From Fibrella rubiginis (GTDB lineage Bacteria > Bacteroidota > Bacteroidia > Cytophagales > Spirosomataceae): 64,000 bases of DNA. The stretch spans positions 1 to 64,000 of the forward strand of contig NZ_JAFMYV010000002.1 of NCBI RefSeq assembly GCF_017353185.1, read 5' to 3'. Position 1 is the stretch's first letter; the number at the start of each line of letters is the position of its first letter. The notes beneath the pieces are model-generated. The model was given only the letters and a program-made list of their open reading frames with translations. It was not told the origin of the DNA and did not search any database. The position numbers and the translations under genes were made by a program. Shown piece by piece: positions 6,340-16,029 of the stretch.

Positions 6340-9135
6340 ATGCTTAACAGGTACAACGCAGCCACCCGTACTGTGGTATCCGTAATTTTACTTGTGCTCA
6401 TCACCACTGTGTCATGGGCGCAGGCCGTATTAAGAGGTACGATTACAGACGAAGCCAAAACCCCACTAGCTGGGGTATCGGTGGTATTGGTAGGAACAAA
6501 CGCTGGCGCCACGACCGACGGAGAAGGCAAATACGCCTTGAAATTGCCCGATGGTACGCAGAAAGTAACGTACTCATTTATTGGTTTTAATACTGTCACT
6601 AAAACGGTGACGGTAGCAGGTGCTGATCAAACGCTGGATGTGCAACTCGAAGCGGCACTGTCAAACCTGTCAGAGGTGGTGGTTGTGGGTAGTCGGGCCT
6701 CGCAACGGTCTATCGTCGATTCACCCGTTCCGGTTGATATTCTCTCGGCAGCAGATTTGAAAACGACGGGCCAACCCACATTCGATAAGTCGATGCAGTA
6801 TCGGGTGCCGTCATTCAACACCGTCAATACGCCCGTTAACGACGCTACAACGCTACTTGACCCCTGGGAACTCCGCAACATGGGCCCCAGCCGCACGCTG
6901 ATTCTGGTCAACGGAAAGCGCAAGAACCTGTCTTCATTGCTCTACGTGCAGTTCTCGCCCGGTCGTGGCGAAACGGGCGTTGATATCTCGTCTATCCCGA
7001 CGCAGGCTATCAAGCGCGTTGAAATCCTGCGCGATGGAGCCTCAGCCCAATATGGGTCAGACGCTATTGCCGGGGTTATCAATATCATCCTGAAAGACAA
7101 GTACGACTTTTCGAGTCTTGACATCAACACGGGTATTACCTCGAAAGGAGACGGTGGGATGTATAGCGTGGCCTTCAACGGAGGTAGCAATCTGGGCGGC
7201 AACGGCTTTTTGAACTATACCCTCAACCTGCAGCAGCAAAACAGCGCCGTACGCTCTGGTACGATCTACGCACCCTCAGAAAAAGCGGCTTTTGGAGGCA
7301 GTGCCGCCTCTGATGCACTGATTGATGCTTACCTGAAAGATTTTCCGACGGCCAACAACATCAACGGCACCGGCGAAACCTCGGCAGCCCGCTTCCTCAT
7401 CAACGGCGGCGTTTCGCTGGGTAATAAGCTGGAACTGTATGGCAACGCGGCGATGGTGATGAAGCGCGTATCGAGCTTTGCCAACTTCCGTACACCCTAC
7501 TGGCGGCAAGACCGGGGTCTGCTTCACAGCCCTACCGACAATGGTGGCAAGAACTACCTTACTGCTGCCACGCTGGCGTTTCCTAAAGAAGACAACGTTG
7601 ACCTCTACAAAGGCTACATCGGCTACGTGCCCACCTTTGAAGGTGACATGATCGACCATAACGCGACGTTGGGTGTAAAAGGCGAAACCAACGGCTGGAA
7701 GCATGATGTGAGCCTGACCACGGGTTTTAACGGCCAGACCTACACCGTTGATAATACCGTGAACCGGTCATTAGGAAAATCAAGCCCTACCCGGTTTAAG
7801 CCCGGTGGGTATGAGTTCAGCCATCTGGTGGGTAACGTCGATATTTCGAAGCAGGTGACAGACAAGCTGGGTTTGGCTTTTGGTATGGAAGCCCGCTCAG
7901 AGAAGTACACCATCATTGCGGGTGACGAAGCGTCGTACACGCAGGAGGGGTCGAATTCGTTTCCTGGTCTGAACCCGTTGAATGCTGGCGTCAATCAGCG
8001 CTTCAACATTGGCGCCTACGCTGACCTTAGCTACGACGTGACCAAGGATTTCCTGCTCAACGGTACGGTTCGGACCGAGAACTACAGCGATTTCGGCAAC
8101 GCCAACGTGTTTAAGGTCTCGACGCGCTACAAAATAGCCGACGATAAAGTAGTCCTACGCGCCTCATATTCAACGGGTTTCCGCGCCCCTACGCTGCATC
8201 AGATCTACGCCCAATCGATCCAGGCATCGTTTGTGGGCGGCCAGATTCAGTCGTCAGGTCTGTTCAACAACCGCAGTGCGCAGGCCCGTCTGCTGGGTAT
8301 TCCTTCTCTTCGCCCCGAGAAATCGACTAACCTGACGCTGGGAGTAGCCCTGAACCCTACCAAAAACTTGAACATCACGCTCGATTATTACAACATCAAC
8401 GTGAAGGACCGGATTGTGTATAGCTCGTCGATTAGTTCGTCAGACAAAACCAGTTCACTCTACGGGATCCTGAATCAGTATGGTGTGACGAGCATTCAGT
8501 TCTTCATCAATGGTATCGAAACCAACAACTCAGGCCTCGATGCCGTAGTATCGTACCGGAATATTTTGTTGGGAGCGGGTAAGCTGGGTCTGAACGTGGC
8601 GGGCAACTTCACGATCAACAATGAGATCGTGGGTACGCCCACCGACCCTGCCCCGATCAAAGCGGCTGGCGCCACCATTCTGAACACGCAGATCAAGTCG
8701 CTGCTGACCGAAAGCCGCCCCCGTTACAAGGTAATCTTCGGGGCCGACTACGGTATTGGTAAGTTTAACATCAACCTGAACAGCACCCTGTTTGGCTCAA
8801 CGTCGTTCCAGGATCTGGACAATGGCGGTGCCATTATGGAGCATATCAAGGCTACGTTCGTACCTGCTGCCGTGACGGATTTAAGCGTTGGGTATTTGTT
8901 TAGCAAAAACGTAACGGGTACGCTCGTTGTCAATAACCTGTTTAATGTGTTGCCGAAGTGGGACCTGATTGCGCAGGATTCGGAAGGTGCCAAAGCCATT
9001 GCTGACCCCCTTGCCAAAGCACGTCTCCGCGGAGATTTGGGCTTCAGCGGCCGGTATGACATTCTGGGCTACAATGGCTCGCAGTTCAGCCAGTTAGGCA
9101 CTACCTTTTTCGCCAACCTGAACATCCGGTTCTAA
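6340..9135 (+). CDS. TonB-dependent outer-membrane receptor with CarboxypepD-reg-like domain
   Basis: 931 residues. A signal peptide (MLNRYNAATRTVVSVILL to VSWAQA) is followed by a carboxypeptidase-regulatory-like domain (AVLRGTITDEAKTPLAGVSV, about 28-115). The plug domain spans about 125-260, with LILVNGKRKN and VEILRDGASAQYGSDAIAGV, and a 22-strand-type barrel ends in NLNIRF. It is a general TonB receptor rather than a SusC: no SusD-like gene lies nearby, so a polysaccharide locus is not indicated. Likely substrates are a siderophore, vitamin or similar ligand, and none can be named from the sequence. It is monocistronic, between its own promoter and the strong terminator at 9181-9210. Confidence 0.92.
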   Translation: MLNRYNAATRTVVSVILLVLITTVSWAQAVLRGTITDEAKTPLAGVSVVLVGTNAGATTDGEGKYALKLPDGTQKVTYSFIGFNTVTKTVTVAGADQTLDVQLEAALSNLSEVVVVGSRASQRSIVDSPVPVDILSAADLKTTGQPTFDKSMQYRVPSFNTVNTPVNDATTLLDPWELRNMGPSRTLILVNGKRKNLSSLLYVQFSPGRGETGVDISSIPTQAIKRVEILRDGASAQYGSDAIAGVINIILKDKYDFSSLDINTGITSKGDGGMYSVAFNGGSNLGGNGFLNYTLNLQQQNSAVRSGTIYAPSEKAAFGGSAASDALIDAYLKDFPTANNINGTGETSAARFLINGGVSLGNKLELYGNAAMVMKRVSSFANFRTPYWRQDRGLLHSPTDNGGKNYLTAATLAFPKEDNVDLYKGYIGYVPTFEGDMIDHNATLGVKGETNGWKHDVSLTTGFNGQTYTVDNTVNRSLGKSSPTRFKPGGYEFSHLVGNVDISKQVTDKLGLAFGMEARSEKYTIIAGDEASYTQEGSNSFPGLNPLNAGVNQRFNIGAYADLSYDVTKDFLLNGTVRTENYSDFGNANVFKVSTRYKIADDKVVLRASYSTGFRAPTLHQIYAQSIQASFVGGQIQSSGLFNNRSAQARLLGIPSLRPEKSTNLTLGVALNPTKNLNITLDYYNINVKDRIVYSSSISSSDKTSSLYGILNQYGVTSIQFFINGIETNNSGLDAVVSYRNILLGAGKLGLNVAGNFTINNEIVGTPTDPAPIKAAGATILNTQIKSLLTESRPRYKVIFGADYGIGKFNINLNSTLFGSTSFQDLDNGGAIMEHIKATFVPAAVTDLSVGYLFSKNVTGTLVVNNLFNVLPKWDLIAQDSEGAKAIADPLAKARLRGDLGFSGRYDILGYNGSQFSQLGTTFFANLNIRF

Positions 9136-9180
9136 TTCTGGAGCGGAACGCCCCCGGCACCGCTCTGCTGAACTAAAAAA

Positions 9181-9210
9181 GCCCCGTCTGCTACAGACGG
9201 GGCTTTTTTT
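9181..9210. terminator. Rho-independent terminator, bidirectional
   Basis: GCCCCGTCTG-CTA-CAGACGGGGC (10-bp perfect stem, 3-nt loop) is followed by seven T and preceded by A6. It serves the TonB receptor gene on the plus strand and the convergent methyltransferase gene on the minus strand. Confidence 0.93.
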
Positions 9211-9949
9211 ATGCATGTCTAGCCGAAAAAATCCACGTATCAAACGCGTAAGTTGACTGTCTTTTTTCGGCGAAAACGGTCAGGTCGGCCAGTTGCAGAA
9301 GCAGCTTAATCTCATCGGGCAGAAAAGCTCGCAATGTGGCGTCATCCTGGGCAATGGGCTGTAAGGGTTGTCCAGGCACTTCAATAAAAAAATCAGAATG
9401 CCAGTCCCAGCCGAAACTGGTGGTGAGGTTGGGCGTGTAGCGGCTTTGGCGCAGATAAACTTGCCCACCATATAGTGCCCGGTGTTCCACCACAGTGTCA
9501 GGATTCAGATCGGGCAGGAACGAGGCGGCGTCGATGAAGTCAAAATGGAGTGTGCCGGTGGAAGCGAGGTGATTTTTCAACTGCCGAAACGTACTGAGCA
9601 CATCGGCATTGGTGAGGATGTAACTGAGGCTACGGGCCGTAATCAGGATGGCGTCGTAGACGCGTTCCAGGCGTAACGTCCGCATATCGGCTTGCTCAAA
9701 ATGGACCTCCGGGCATCGTTTTTGGGCTAATTCCAGCATTTGCTGGCTAATGTCTACGCCTGTATAATCGTAGCCCGCCGCCACGAAACGGCCGGCAAGG
9801 TGCCCGCTCCCGCACCCAATTTCGAGTACCGATTTTGCCTTCTGTTTTTGTAACAGGCGCTTGTATAGGCTGAACTCGGCGTCGTAGTCGATAAACGTCT
9901 GATAGAGTGCGTCATAGAGATAAGCCAGATCAGAATAGAGCTTAGTCAT
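9209..9949 (-). CDS. Class I SAM-dependent methyltransferase
   Basis: 246 residues. Motif I is VLEIGCGSGHLAGRF at about 41-55, followed by the acidic end of strand 2 (YTGVDIS), then ADMRTL and the motif IV region YDAILITARSLSYIL. The C-terminal half (SFGWDWHSDFFIEVPGQP, DEIKLLLQLADLTVF) matches small-molecule methyltransferases of the DUF/UbiE-like group with an all-beta insert. The substrate is unknown. The gene stands alone, convergent with the TonB receptor gene, and its stop lies against their shared terminator. Confidence 0.85.
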   Translation of the reverse strand: MTKLYSDLAYLYDALYQTFIDYDAEFSLYKRLLQKQKAKSVLEIGCGSGHLAGRFVAAGYDYTGVDISQQMLELAQKRCPEVHFEQADMRTLRLERVYDAILITARSLSYILTNADVLSTFRQLKNHLASTGTLHFDFIDAASFLPDLNPDTVVEHRALYGGQVYLRQSRYTPNLTTSFGWDWHSDFFIEVPGQPLQPIAQDDATLRAFLPDEIKLLLQLADLTVFAEKRQSTYAFDTWIFSARHA

Positions 9950-9993
9950 GAGTGTAGTTTACGGGTGAGCGTTACTGAATTGGTCGCTAAATA

Positions 9994-10024
9994 TTGCATT
10001 TACAGGCGCAAAACGCTACTTTTG
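9994..10024 (+). promoter_or_regulatory. Promoter of tRNA-Leu
   Basis: TTGCA at 9994 (-33 region) lies about 20 bp before TACTTTTG at 10017-10024, which matches the Bacteroidota -7 consensus. Transcription would begin near 10030, giving a leader of about 30 nt before the tRNA. Confidence 0.6.
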
Positions 10025-10060
10025 CGTCACGTTCAACAGAACAGCTACCGAATTTAACCT

Positions 10061-10144
10061 GCCGGGTTGGCGGAACCGGTAGACGCGATGGTCTCAAACA
10101 CCATTGTTCGCAAGGACATGCCGGTTCGAGTCCGGCACCCGGTA
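10061..10144 (+). tRNA. tRNA-Leu (anticodon CAA)
   Basis: The class II fold can be written out fully. Acceptor GCCGGGT pairs with ACCCGGT, with a G1-U72 wobble. The D-arm contains GGCGGAACCGGTAGACGC. The anticodon arm is ATGGT-CTCAAAC-ACCAT, giving CAA. A long variable arm (TGTTCGCAAGGACA) is followed by T-arm GCCGG-TTCGAGT-CCGGC and discriminator A. The long variable arm and discriminator A73 fit Leu. CCA is not encoded. It stands alone, with its own promoter and terminator. Confidence 0.93.
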
Positions 10145-10152
10145 CGAAAACG

Positions 10153-10181
10153 GCCCCTCTACACTGTGGAGGGGCTTTTTT
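10153..10181 (+). terminator. Rho-independent terminator of tRNA-Leu
   Basis: GCCCCTCTAC-ACT-GTGGAGGGGC forms a long stem (one wobble pair) followed by six T, starting 9 bp past the tRNA. Confidence 0.9.
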
Positions 10182-10211
10182 GTGCCTATCTCAATGGTGT
10201 AACCCCTAGTG

Positions 10212-10415
10212 CTACACTTGAGATGGACGCATCACCTCATTAGTCAGACGCAGTGCAAAACCCTTCAAGAGTAAGATTTTAGCTCCGTCACAGCTATGAA
10301 AACCACAAAGCGCATTATCAAGGGGGGCGTTTCCATCTTGTGCAACTACTTGTCCCATCGGGACATAACATAACAGCGTAGCGTCGGTAGAAAAATGGCG
10401 CTTGTCAATTAACAT
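10212..10415 (-). CDS. Small hypothetical protein with one ankyrin-like motif
   Basis: 67 residues. The C-terminal half (QDGNAPLDNAL, then GAKILLLKGFAL) has the G-x-PLxxA ... ILLxxGA spacing of a single ankyrin repeat. The N-terminal half is not recognisable. It could be a degraded remnant of a longer ankyrin protein or a genuine small protein. It reads toward the tRNA terminator, and its upstream side is the short promoter gap before the 10477 gene. I am not confident it is expressed. Confidence 0.3.
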   Translation of the reverse strand: MLIDKRHFSTDATLLCYVPMGQVVAQDGNAPLDNALCGFHSCDGAKILLLKGFALRLTNEVMRPSQV

Positions 10416-10476
10416 ACCCGGTTGGTAAAAAAGGGGCGGAAAGGGATTTATTGGGTAATCATGCCTTTAGCTAGTT

Positions 10477-13400
10477 ATGAAACTCACGATCCTTAGTATC
10501 AGCCTTATTTTTCTTGGCCTTTCCTATGCGTTTCGGCCTGTTCCCGTTAGTCAGGCCACTACTACGCTGGCTACGGTTGTTGGCGGGCCAAAGCCGTTGG
10601 TGATTAAGCAGGACAAAAACGGCGAAGCCATCAGCGTATACCGCGCTGGTGAGAAAAATCCCATACTCACCCAGGTGACGAAAGCCGATTTCAGGCCCTA
10701 CCTGCACCCTATTGTTGCGCCCGACGGCAAAGGAGTACTGACTGAGTATAGCCCCGGCCACCACAAACACCAGACAGGTTTATACTGGGGGTTTACCCGC
10801 GTGAATGGCCGCGATTACTTTCACCATCCGCAGGGCGACTACTGGCGGCGGGTGTCGGCGAAGGTGATGCCCACCAAGGGCAACACCGTAGGCTGGCAAA
10901 CCGTCTATAACCTCATCGACTCGACCGGCAAAACTGTATTGACCGAGACTCAAAACTGGTCTATGCGCGAACAGAACGGCACGTTTTTGCTCAACTTAGA
11001 GTGGAATGGTGACGCCCGGACCGACGTTACGATTGGTAAGTATGATTATGGTGGCTTGTTTCTGCGTATGCCCTGGCATGAAGGCATTCGTGGTGAGGTG
11101 GTTAATGCCGCCCGCCAGCGTAACGAAAAAGCCGAAGGCCAACCCGCCACCTGGGTCGACGTGGGAATGCAGGTGGACGGACGCAACGATCTGGCCCACA
11201 TCGCCATTTTGGATCACCCTCAAAATCGCAACTACCCTACCCCCTGGCGCGTAGACGGACAGCTGGGTATTGGCCCCGCTCGCGCCCGCAATGGCGACTG
11301 GCATATCAAAAAGGGCGAGACAGAGGTGCTCAAACACCAGATCGTGATCTATACGGGTACGCTCAGCGACGTTGCCCTGAACAAAACCTTCGGCGAATTT
11401 ATTGGTAACGCGGGTATCTATAACTCAACGGTGTTGTGGGGCGTTGCCCAGAAAGAAGGCCGGGAGGCTAAATTTCTTACCCCATCCGAAGCCGTCGCGG
11501 CCATGACGGTAACGAAGGGCTATCAGGTAAACGCCTGGGCCGCCGAACCACTCATGACCCAGCCAATGGCCTTCTGCTGGGACGACCGGGGGCGAATGTG
11601 GATTGCCGAAAACCGCGATTACGAGTCAAGGGGCAAGGGCTTTTCCAATTCGGGCGACAGCCGCATCCTGATTTTGGAAGACACCGACCACGATGGCGTA
11701 GCCGACAGCCGCAAGGTATTCATGGAAGGTATCGCGTTTCCGGCGGCCATTGCCGTGGGCTTCGGCGGCGTATTTGTAGGCGCCCCGCCTAATCTGCTGT
11801 TCGTGCCGGACAAAAATGGCGACGATAAGGCCGATATGGACAATATCGAGGTGCGGCTGACGGGCTGGGGCATCCGCGACCGCCACGAAACGCTGAACAG
11901 TTTCCACTGGGGACCCGACGGCTGGCTCTATGGGTGTCAGGGCTTTGCTACGCCCTCGAAGGTGCGCAAGCCAGTTGGGAAAGGCCGTCTGTATAAACAC
12001 AATGATCCTTTCCCGGACGACGTGCTGGCGGGCGAAGGCACCGACATTAACGGCGGGGTGTGGCGGTACCACCCTATCAAAGACAAGTTTGAGGTGGTGG
12101 CCCACGGGTTTAGCAACCCCTGGGGTATCGACTACGATGCCAAGGGGCAGATGCTCATCACGGCCTGTGTGATTCCGCACCTCTGGCACGTGGTTCCGGG
12201 TGGTATTTATCACCGGCAGGGGGGGCAGCACTTCAACCCTTACGTCTACGACGACATTAAAACCATTGCCGATCATAGCCACCGTTCGGCGCATGGCGGG
12301 GCACGGGTCTACCTGTCCGACGCCTTTCCCAAAACGCAGCAGGGCCGTATTTTCATGGCCAACATCCACGAACATGGCATCTTGTCAGACGTGCTCACGC
12401 CCAAAGGATCGGGCTTTGTGGGGACGCATGGCGAAGACTTCATGATGGCCAACAACGCCCAGTGGGTTGGCTTTAGCATGGAAGTTGGTCCCGAAGGAGG
12501 GCTGTACGTGCTCGACTGGCACGATGCCGACATCTGTGGGTCGAGTGTGCTCAATGAAGAAACCGGGCGGATCTTTCGTATCATGCCCACCGAGTCGCAG
12601 GCCCAAAACTGGCCGGGGCGTTATAGCGATCTGGGTAAAATGAGTGATGACCAGCTAGTGGCCCTGCAAACCAGTCCCAGCGAATGGCATGCCCGCCGGG
12701 CGCGGGTTATCCTGCAAAGTCGGGCCGCTAGCGGAAAACTTGCCCCGTCGGCACAGGCGGCCCTGCACACGATCTTCCAGACCAACGCCAACACCAGCTG
12801 GCGGCTTCGTGCCCTGTGGACTATGCACGTGACGGGTAGCCTGGCTCCTGACGAACTTACGCGGGCACTGGCCGACAAGGAACCTTACGTGCGGGCGTGG
12901 GCCGTGCAACTGCTGTGCGAAGATAAAACCCCTTCAACTCAGGCGTTGGCGGCCTTTCAGACTATGGCCAGGCAGGATCAATCACCAGTGGTGCGGCTGT
13001 ACCTGGCTTCGGCTATGCAGCGGTTACCCAATGAAGTTCGCTGGAAACTGGCCGAGGGTTTGCTTTCTCACCGGCAAGATGCCACTGACCACAATCTGCC
13101 CAAAATGATCTGGTACGGACTGGAGCCGTTAGTGAAAGAAAATCCCAAACGTGCCCTGGCCCTGGCCACACAAAGCCAGCTACCCTTGGTGACGCAGTTT
13201 GTTGCCCGCCGGGCGGTTGATGCCAACGCCACTGAGGCCCTCGTGACAACTATCGCGGGTCAGCCTAAAAACAAGATTAATTTGCTGGAAGGTATGCGCG
13301 ACGGGGTGGAGGGCCGCTCTGACCTAACCGCCCCTGCCAATTGGAAGGTCACTTATGCCCGGCTGAAAAGCACAAATGATGGAGCGGCCAACCTAGCCAC

Positions 13401-14334
13401 CGACATTGGCAATCACTTCGGAGGCACCGAAATGGCCATAAAAAGGCTGGCAGTGCTCAATGAGGCCAGGATGCCCATTGAACAGCGGCAGCAGGCGCTT
13501 CAAACGCTGGCGGTGCAACAGCGGCCCGAACTGCTGCGCGTCCTGCCCGCGTTGCTAAACGACCCTGGCCTACGTCCGGAGGCCATCCGGGCCGTAGCCA
13601 GCTACGACAACGAGCCGCTGGGAAAACAGTTGCTGGAACAGTATCCGAAACTAAACCCCGCCGAGAAGACAGCGGCTATTCAAACCTTGGCTTCGCGGCC
13701 TAGCTACGGCTGGATGCTGACGCAGGCATTAGCTAAAAATAAAATTGCCAAACGCGACGTGCCCACCTACATAGCCCGGCAGTTGCGCCGCGTGGTGGGT
13801 AGTGGCTTTGTGGAGGTCTGGGGACCTATCGACCATGTGTCGCTGGATGAGAAAGCGTATGCCAAATACCGTAACCTCCTCACCGACGAAGCCGTAGCCA
13901 GCGCCAGTTTAGTGAAAGGCCGGACCGTTTTTCTGAACACCTGCGGTCCTTGCCATAAGCTCTACGGTGAAGGCGGCATCATCGGTCCTGAACTGACGGG
14001 GTCGAACCGGGCTAACCTGGACTACCTGCTCGGTAACATTCTGGACCCCAGCGCTGAAATTCAGGATGATTATAAAATGGTGGTCATCACCACCCGCGAT
14101 GGCCGTACGTATGTGGGCAATGTGGCCAAAGAAACGGAACGGCAGCTTACGCTCCGGGTGGTTGGGCAGAATGCCGTGGCAATTAATAAGTCAGACATTC
14201 AGTCGCGGGAGGTGAACCCTGTCTCTATGATGCCTACGGGCTTGCTGGACCCACTTTCCGAAACGGAAGTGAAGGAGTTGGTGGCTTATCTGCGCACTAC
14301 GATGCCTTTGAAAAAGCCCTTGGCAAAGAAATAA
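10477..14334 (+). CDS. Fusion of DUF6807/PmoA-like domain, PVC-type dehydrogenase propeller, HEAT repeats and cytochrome c
   Basis: 1285 residues with a signal peptide (MKLTILSISLIFLGLSYA). Residues about 35-315 match the DUF6807 'PmoA family' domain (YSPGHHKHQTGLYWGF, HHPQGDYW). Residues about 345-700 are a membrane-bound-dehydrogenase/sorbosone-dehydrogenase-like beta-propeller (MWIAENRDYESRG, DTDHDGVADS, LNSFHWGPDGWLYGCQGF). Alpha-helical HEAT-like repeats span about 720-1130. A C-terminal heme-binding domain carries CGPCH at about 1155 and LTGSNRANLDYLLGNILDPS, the PVC-type heme signature. It is probably a periplasmic sugar or polyol oxidase passing electrons to a cytochrome, with substrate unknown. 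The N-terminal domain on top of the usual propeller-HEAT-cytochrome layout is the unusual part. Confidence 0.85.
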   Translation: MKLTILSISLIFLGLSYAFRPVPVSQATTTLATVVGGPKPLVIKQDKNGEAISVYRAGEKNPILTQVTKADFRPYLHPIVAPDGKGVLTEYSPGHHKHQTGLYWGFTRVNGRDYFHHPQGDYWRRVSAKVMPTKGNTVGWQTVYNLIDSTGKTVLTETQNWSMREQNGTFLLNLEWNGDARTDVTIGKYDYGGLFLRMPWHEGIRGEVVNAARQRNEKAEGQPATWVDVGMQVDGRNDLAHIAILDHPQNRNYPTPWRVDGQLGIGPARARNGDWHIKKGETEVLKHQIVIYTGTLSDVALNKTFGEFIGNAGIYNSTVLWGVAQKEGREAKFLTPSEAVAAMTVTKGYQVNAWAAEPLMTQPMAFCWDDRGRMWIAENRDYESRGKGFSNSGDSRILILEDTDHDGVADSRKVFMEGIAFPAAIAVGFGGVFVGAPPNLLFVPDKNGDDKADMDNIEVRLTGWGIRDRHETLNSFHWGPDGWLYGCQGFATPSKVRKPVGKGRLYKHNDPFPDDVLAGEGTDINGGVWRYHPIKDKFEVVAHGFSNPWGIDYDAKGQMLITACVIPHLWHVVPGGIYHRQGGQHFNPYVYDDIKTIADHSHRSAHGGARVYLSDAFPKTQQGRIFMANIHEHGILSDVLTPKGSGFVGTHGEDFMMANNAQWVGFSMEVGPEGGLYVLDWHDADICGSSVLNEETGRIFRIMPTESQAQNWPGRYSDLGKMSDDQLVALQTSPSEWHARRARVILQSRAASGKLAPSAQAALHTIFQTNANTSWRLRALWTMHVTGSLAPDELTRALADKEPYVRAWAVQLLCEDKTPSTQALAAFQTMARQDQSPVVRLYLASAMQRLPNEVRWKLAEGLLSHRQDATDHNLPKMIWYGLEPLVKENPKRALALATQSQLPLVTQFVARRAVDANATEALVTTIAGQPKNKINLLEGMRDGVEGRSDLTAPANWKVTYARLKSTNDGAANLATDIGNHFGGTEMAIKRLAVLNEARMPIEQRQQALQTLAVQQRPELLRVLPALLNDPGLRPEAIRAVASYDNEPLGKQLLEQYPKLNPAEKTAAIQTLASRPSYGWMLTQALAKNKIAKRDVPTYIARQLRRVVGSGFVEVWGPIDHVSLDEKAYAKYRNLLTDEAVASASLVKGRTVFLNTCGPCHKLYGEGGIIGPELTGSNRANLDYLLGNILDPSAEIQDDYKMVVITTRDGRTYVGNVAKETERQLTLRVVGQNAVAINKSDIQSREVNPVSMMPTGLLDPLSETEVKELVAYLRTTMPLKKPLAKK

Positions 14335-14351
14335 GTGGGTATGCGTTAGTT

Positions 14352-14378
14352 GTCGTACTATTGTGTTTATAGTACGAC
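14352..14378. terminator. 10-bp perfect hairpin after the fusion dehydrogenase
   Basis: GTCGTACTAT-TGTGTTT-ATAGTACGAC follows the stop codon by 17 bp. There is no T run. It may be a weak terminator or mRNA 3'-end stabiliser ahead of the gapN-like gene. Confidence 0.5.
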
Positions 14379-14405
14379 CTGTACTCACTTTTGATTAGTA
14401 GCTAC

Positions 14406-16028
14406 ATGACATCGTTACCAACGAATCTTTTTCCGGCCTCCATGGCCGACGTGCCTGCCGATTACCGCATTGAACCGCTGCATCAGCGCGAATACCTGCT
14501 TAATGGCGACATGGTAGCCTGGAACGGTCCCGTATCGGAAGTCTACTCGCCGGTTTGTATGCCCGACCAGACGGGTACCCTGCAACGGGTGCTGGTTGGC
14601 TCATTTCCTGTAGCTGGCCCTACCGAAGCGATGGCCGCCCTCGATGCTGCATCGGCGGCCTATGATAATGGCCGGGGCGAATGGCCCATGATGAGCGTGA
14701 CCGACCGCATCAAGCACATGGAGGTGTTTATTGGTAAGATGATTGAGCAGAAAGCGTTGGTTGTCAAATTGTTGATGTGGGAAATCGGTAAAAATCTCGC
14801 CGACTCGACCAAAGAATTCGACCGGACAGTGACCTACATCTACGACACCATCGACGCCTACAAAGATATTGACCGGGCGGGGTCGCGGTTTAAGATTACC
14901 GAGGGCATTATCGGCCAAATCAGGCGGGCACCGCTCGGCGTAGTGTTGAGCATGGGGCCATTCAACTACCCGCTCAACGAGACCTATACGACCCTGATTC
15001 CGGCGATTTTGATGGGCAACACGATCCTGTTCAAAACACCCAAGCATGGTTCGTTGCTGCACTACCCCATGCTCGAGGCCTTTCGCACGAGCTTTCCGAA
15101 GGGCGTAGTCAACTCAATTTACGGGCGCGGTGCCGACGTGGTGCCGCCCCTGATGCAGTCGGGTAAGGTAAATGTGCTGGCCCTGATTGGGTCGAGTAAA
15201 GTGGCTGATAGCCTGAAAAAAATGCACCCTAAAAGCAATCGCCTGCGGGCTGTGCTGAGCCTCGACGCCAAAAACGCCGCTATCGTGCTGCCCGACGCCG
15301 ACCTCGACGTGGCCGTGAGCGAAGGTATACTAGGAGCCCTGTCATTTAACGGCCAACGCTGCACGGCGCTCAAGATTTTCTGGGTTCACCGATCCATTGC
15401 CGATCAGTTCACAGAGAAACTATCGGCTGCTGTCAACAAGCTAAAGCCGGGTATGCCCTGGGAGGCGGGAGTGAACATTACACCCCTGCCCGAACCTACC
15501 AAACCAGCTTATATTGCTGATTGCATTGCTGAAGCCGAAGCGCAGGGTGCACGGATAATGAATGAAGGCGGCGGCGCGGCCCACGAGTCACTGGTGTTTC
15601 CGGCGGTGGTATATCCTGTAAAAGACGGTATGAAACTCTACCGTGAAGAACAGTTTGGGCCTATTATTCCGGTGGTACCATTTGATAACATCGAAGAGCC
15701 ACTACAATATCTCATCAACGCCGACCACGGCATGCAAACGAGTATTTTCGGCAATGATCCGGTGCAGATCGGGCAACTGATTGACCCGCTGGTGAACATC
15801 GTTTGCCGGGTGAACATCAACGCCCAATGCCAGCGCGGGCCCGATACATTCCCATTCACGGGTCGGAAGGATTCGGCAGAAGGCACTCTGTCTGTAGAAG
15901 ATGCGCTTCGGTCATTCTCGATCCGGTCGGTGGTGGCTACCAAGGAGACAGACGCCAACGTGGCCCTTGTTAACAAGATCGTGGGCGAACACGACTCGCA
16001 ATTCCTTAGTACGAACTTTATTTTTTAA
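14406..16028 (+). CDS. gapN: NADP-dependent glyceraldehyde-3-phosphate dehydrogenase-like (GapN family aldehyde dehydrogenase)
   Basis: 540 residues from the ATG at 14406; the open frame begins five codons earlier at a TTG, which I do not favour. It is an aldehyde dehydrogenase fold, with GPFNYPLNETYTTLIPAILMG in the Rossmann region, GSSKVADSLKK, the conserved LDAKNAAIVLPDADLD, and catalytic Cys319 in FNGQRCTALK. FNGQRCTA and the PFTGRKDSAEGTLSVEDAL segment are like GapN rather than betaine-aldehyde or succinate-semialdehyde enzymes. It would irreversibly oxidise glyceraldehyde-3-phosphate to 3-phosphoglycerate, making NADPH in the cytosol. Specificity within the family is inferred. The stop codon abuts the palindrome at 16030. 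Confidence 0.8.
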   Translation: MTSLPTNLFPASMADVPADYRIEPLHQREYLLNGDMVAWNGPVSEVYSPVCMPDQTGTLQRVLVGSFPVAGPTEAMAALDAASAAYDNGRGEWPMMSVTDRIKHMEVFIGKMIEQKALVVKLLMWEIGKNLADSTKEFDRTVTYIYDTIDAYKDIDRAGSRFKITEGIIGQIRRAPLGVVLSMGPFNYPLNETYTTLIPAILMGNTILFKTPKHGSLLHYPMLEAFRTSFPKGVVNSIYGRGADVVPPLMQSGKVNVLALIGSSKVADSLKKMHPKSNRLRAVLSLDAKNAAIVLPDADLDVAVSEGILGALSFNGQRCTALKIFWVHRSIADQFTEKLSAAVNKLKPGMPWEAGVNITPLPEPTKPAYIADCIAEAEAQGARIMNEGGGAAHESLVFPAVVYPVKDGMKLYREEQFGPIIPVVPFDNIEEPLQYLINADHGMQTSIFGNDPVQIGQLIDPLVNIVCRVNINAQCQRGPDTFPFTGRKDSAEGTLSVEDALRSFSIRSVVATKETDANVALVNKIVGEHDSQFLSTNFIF

Positions 16029-16029
16029 A

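Noticed and set aside
6340..9135. SusC-type polysaccharide receptor
   Set aside because: No SusD-like gene is adjacent and the protein lacks clear SusC-specific features; a general TonB receptor fits better.
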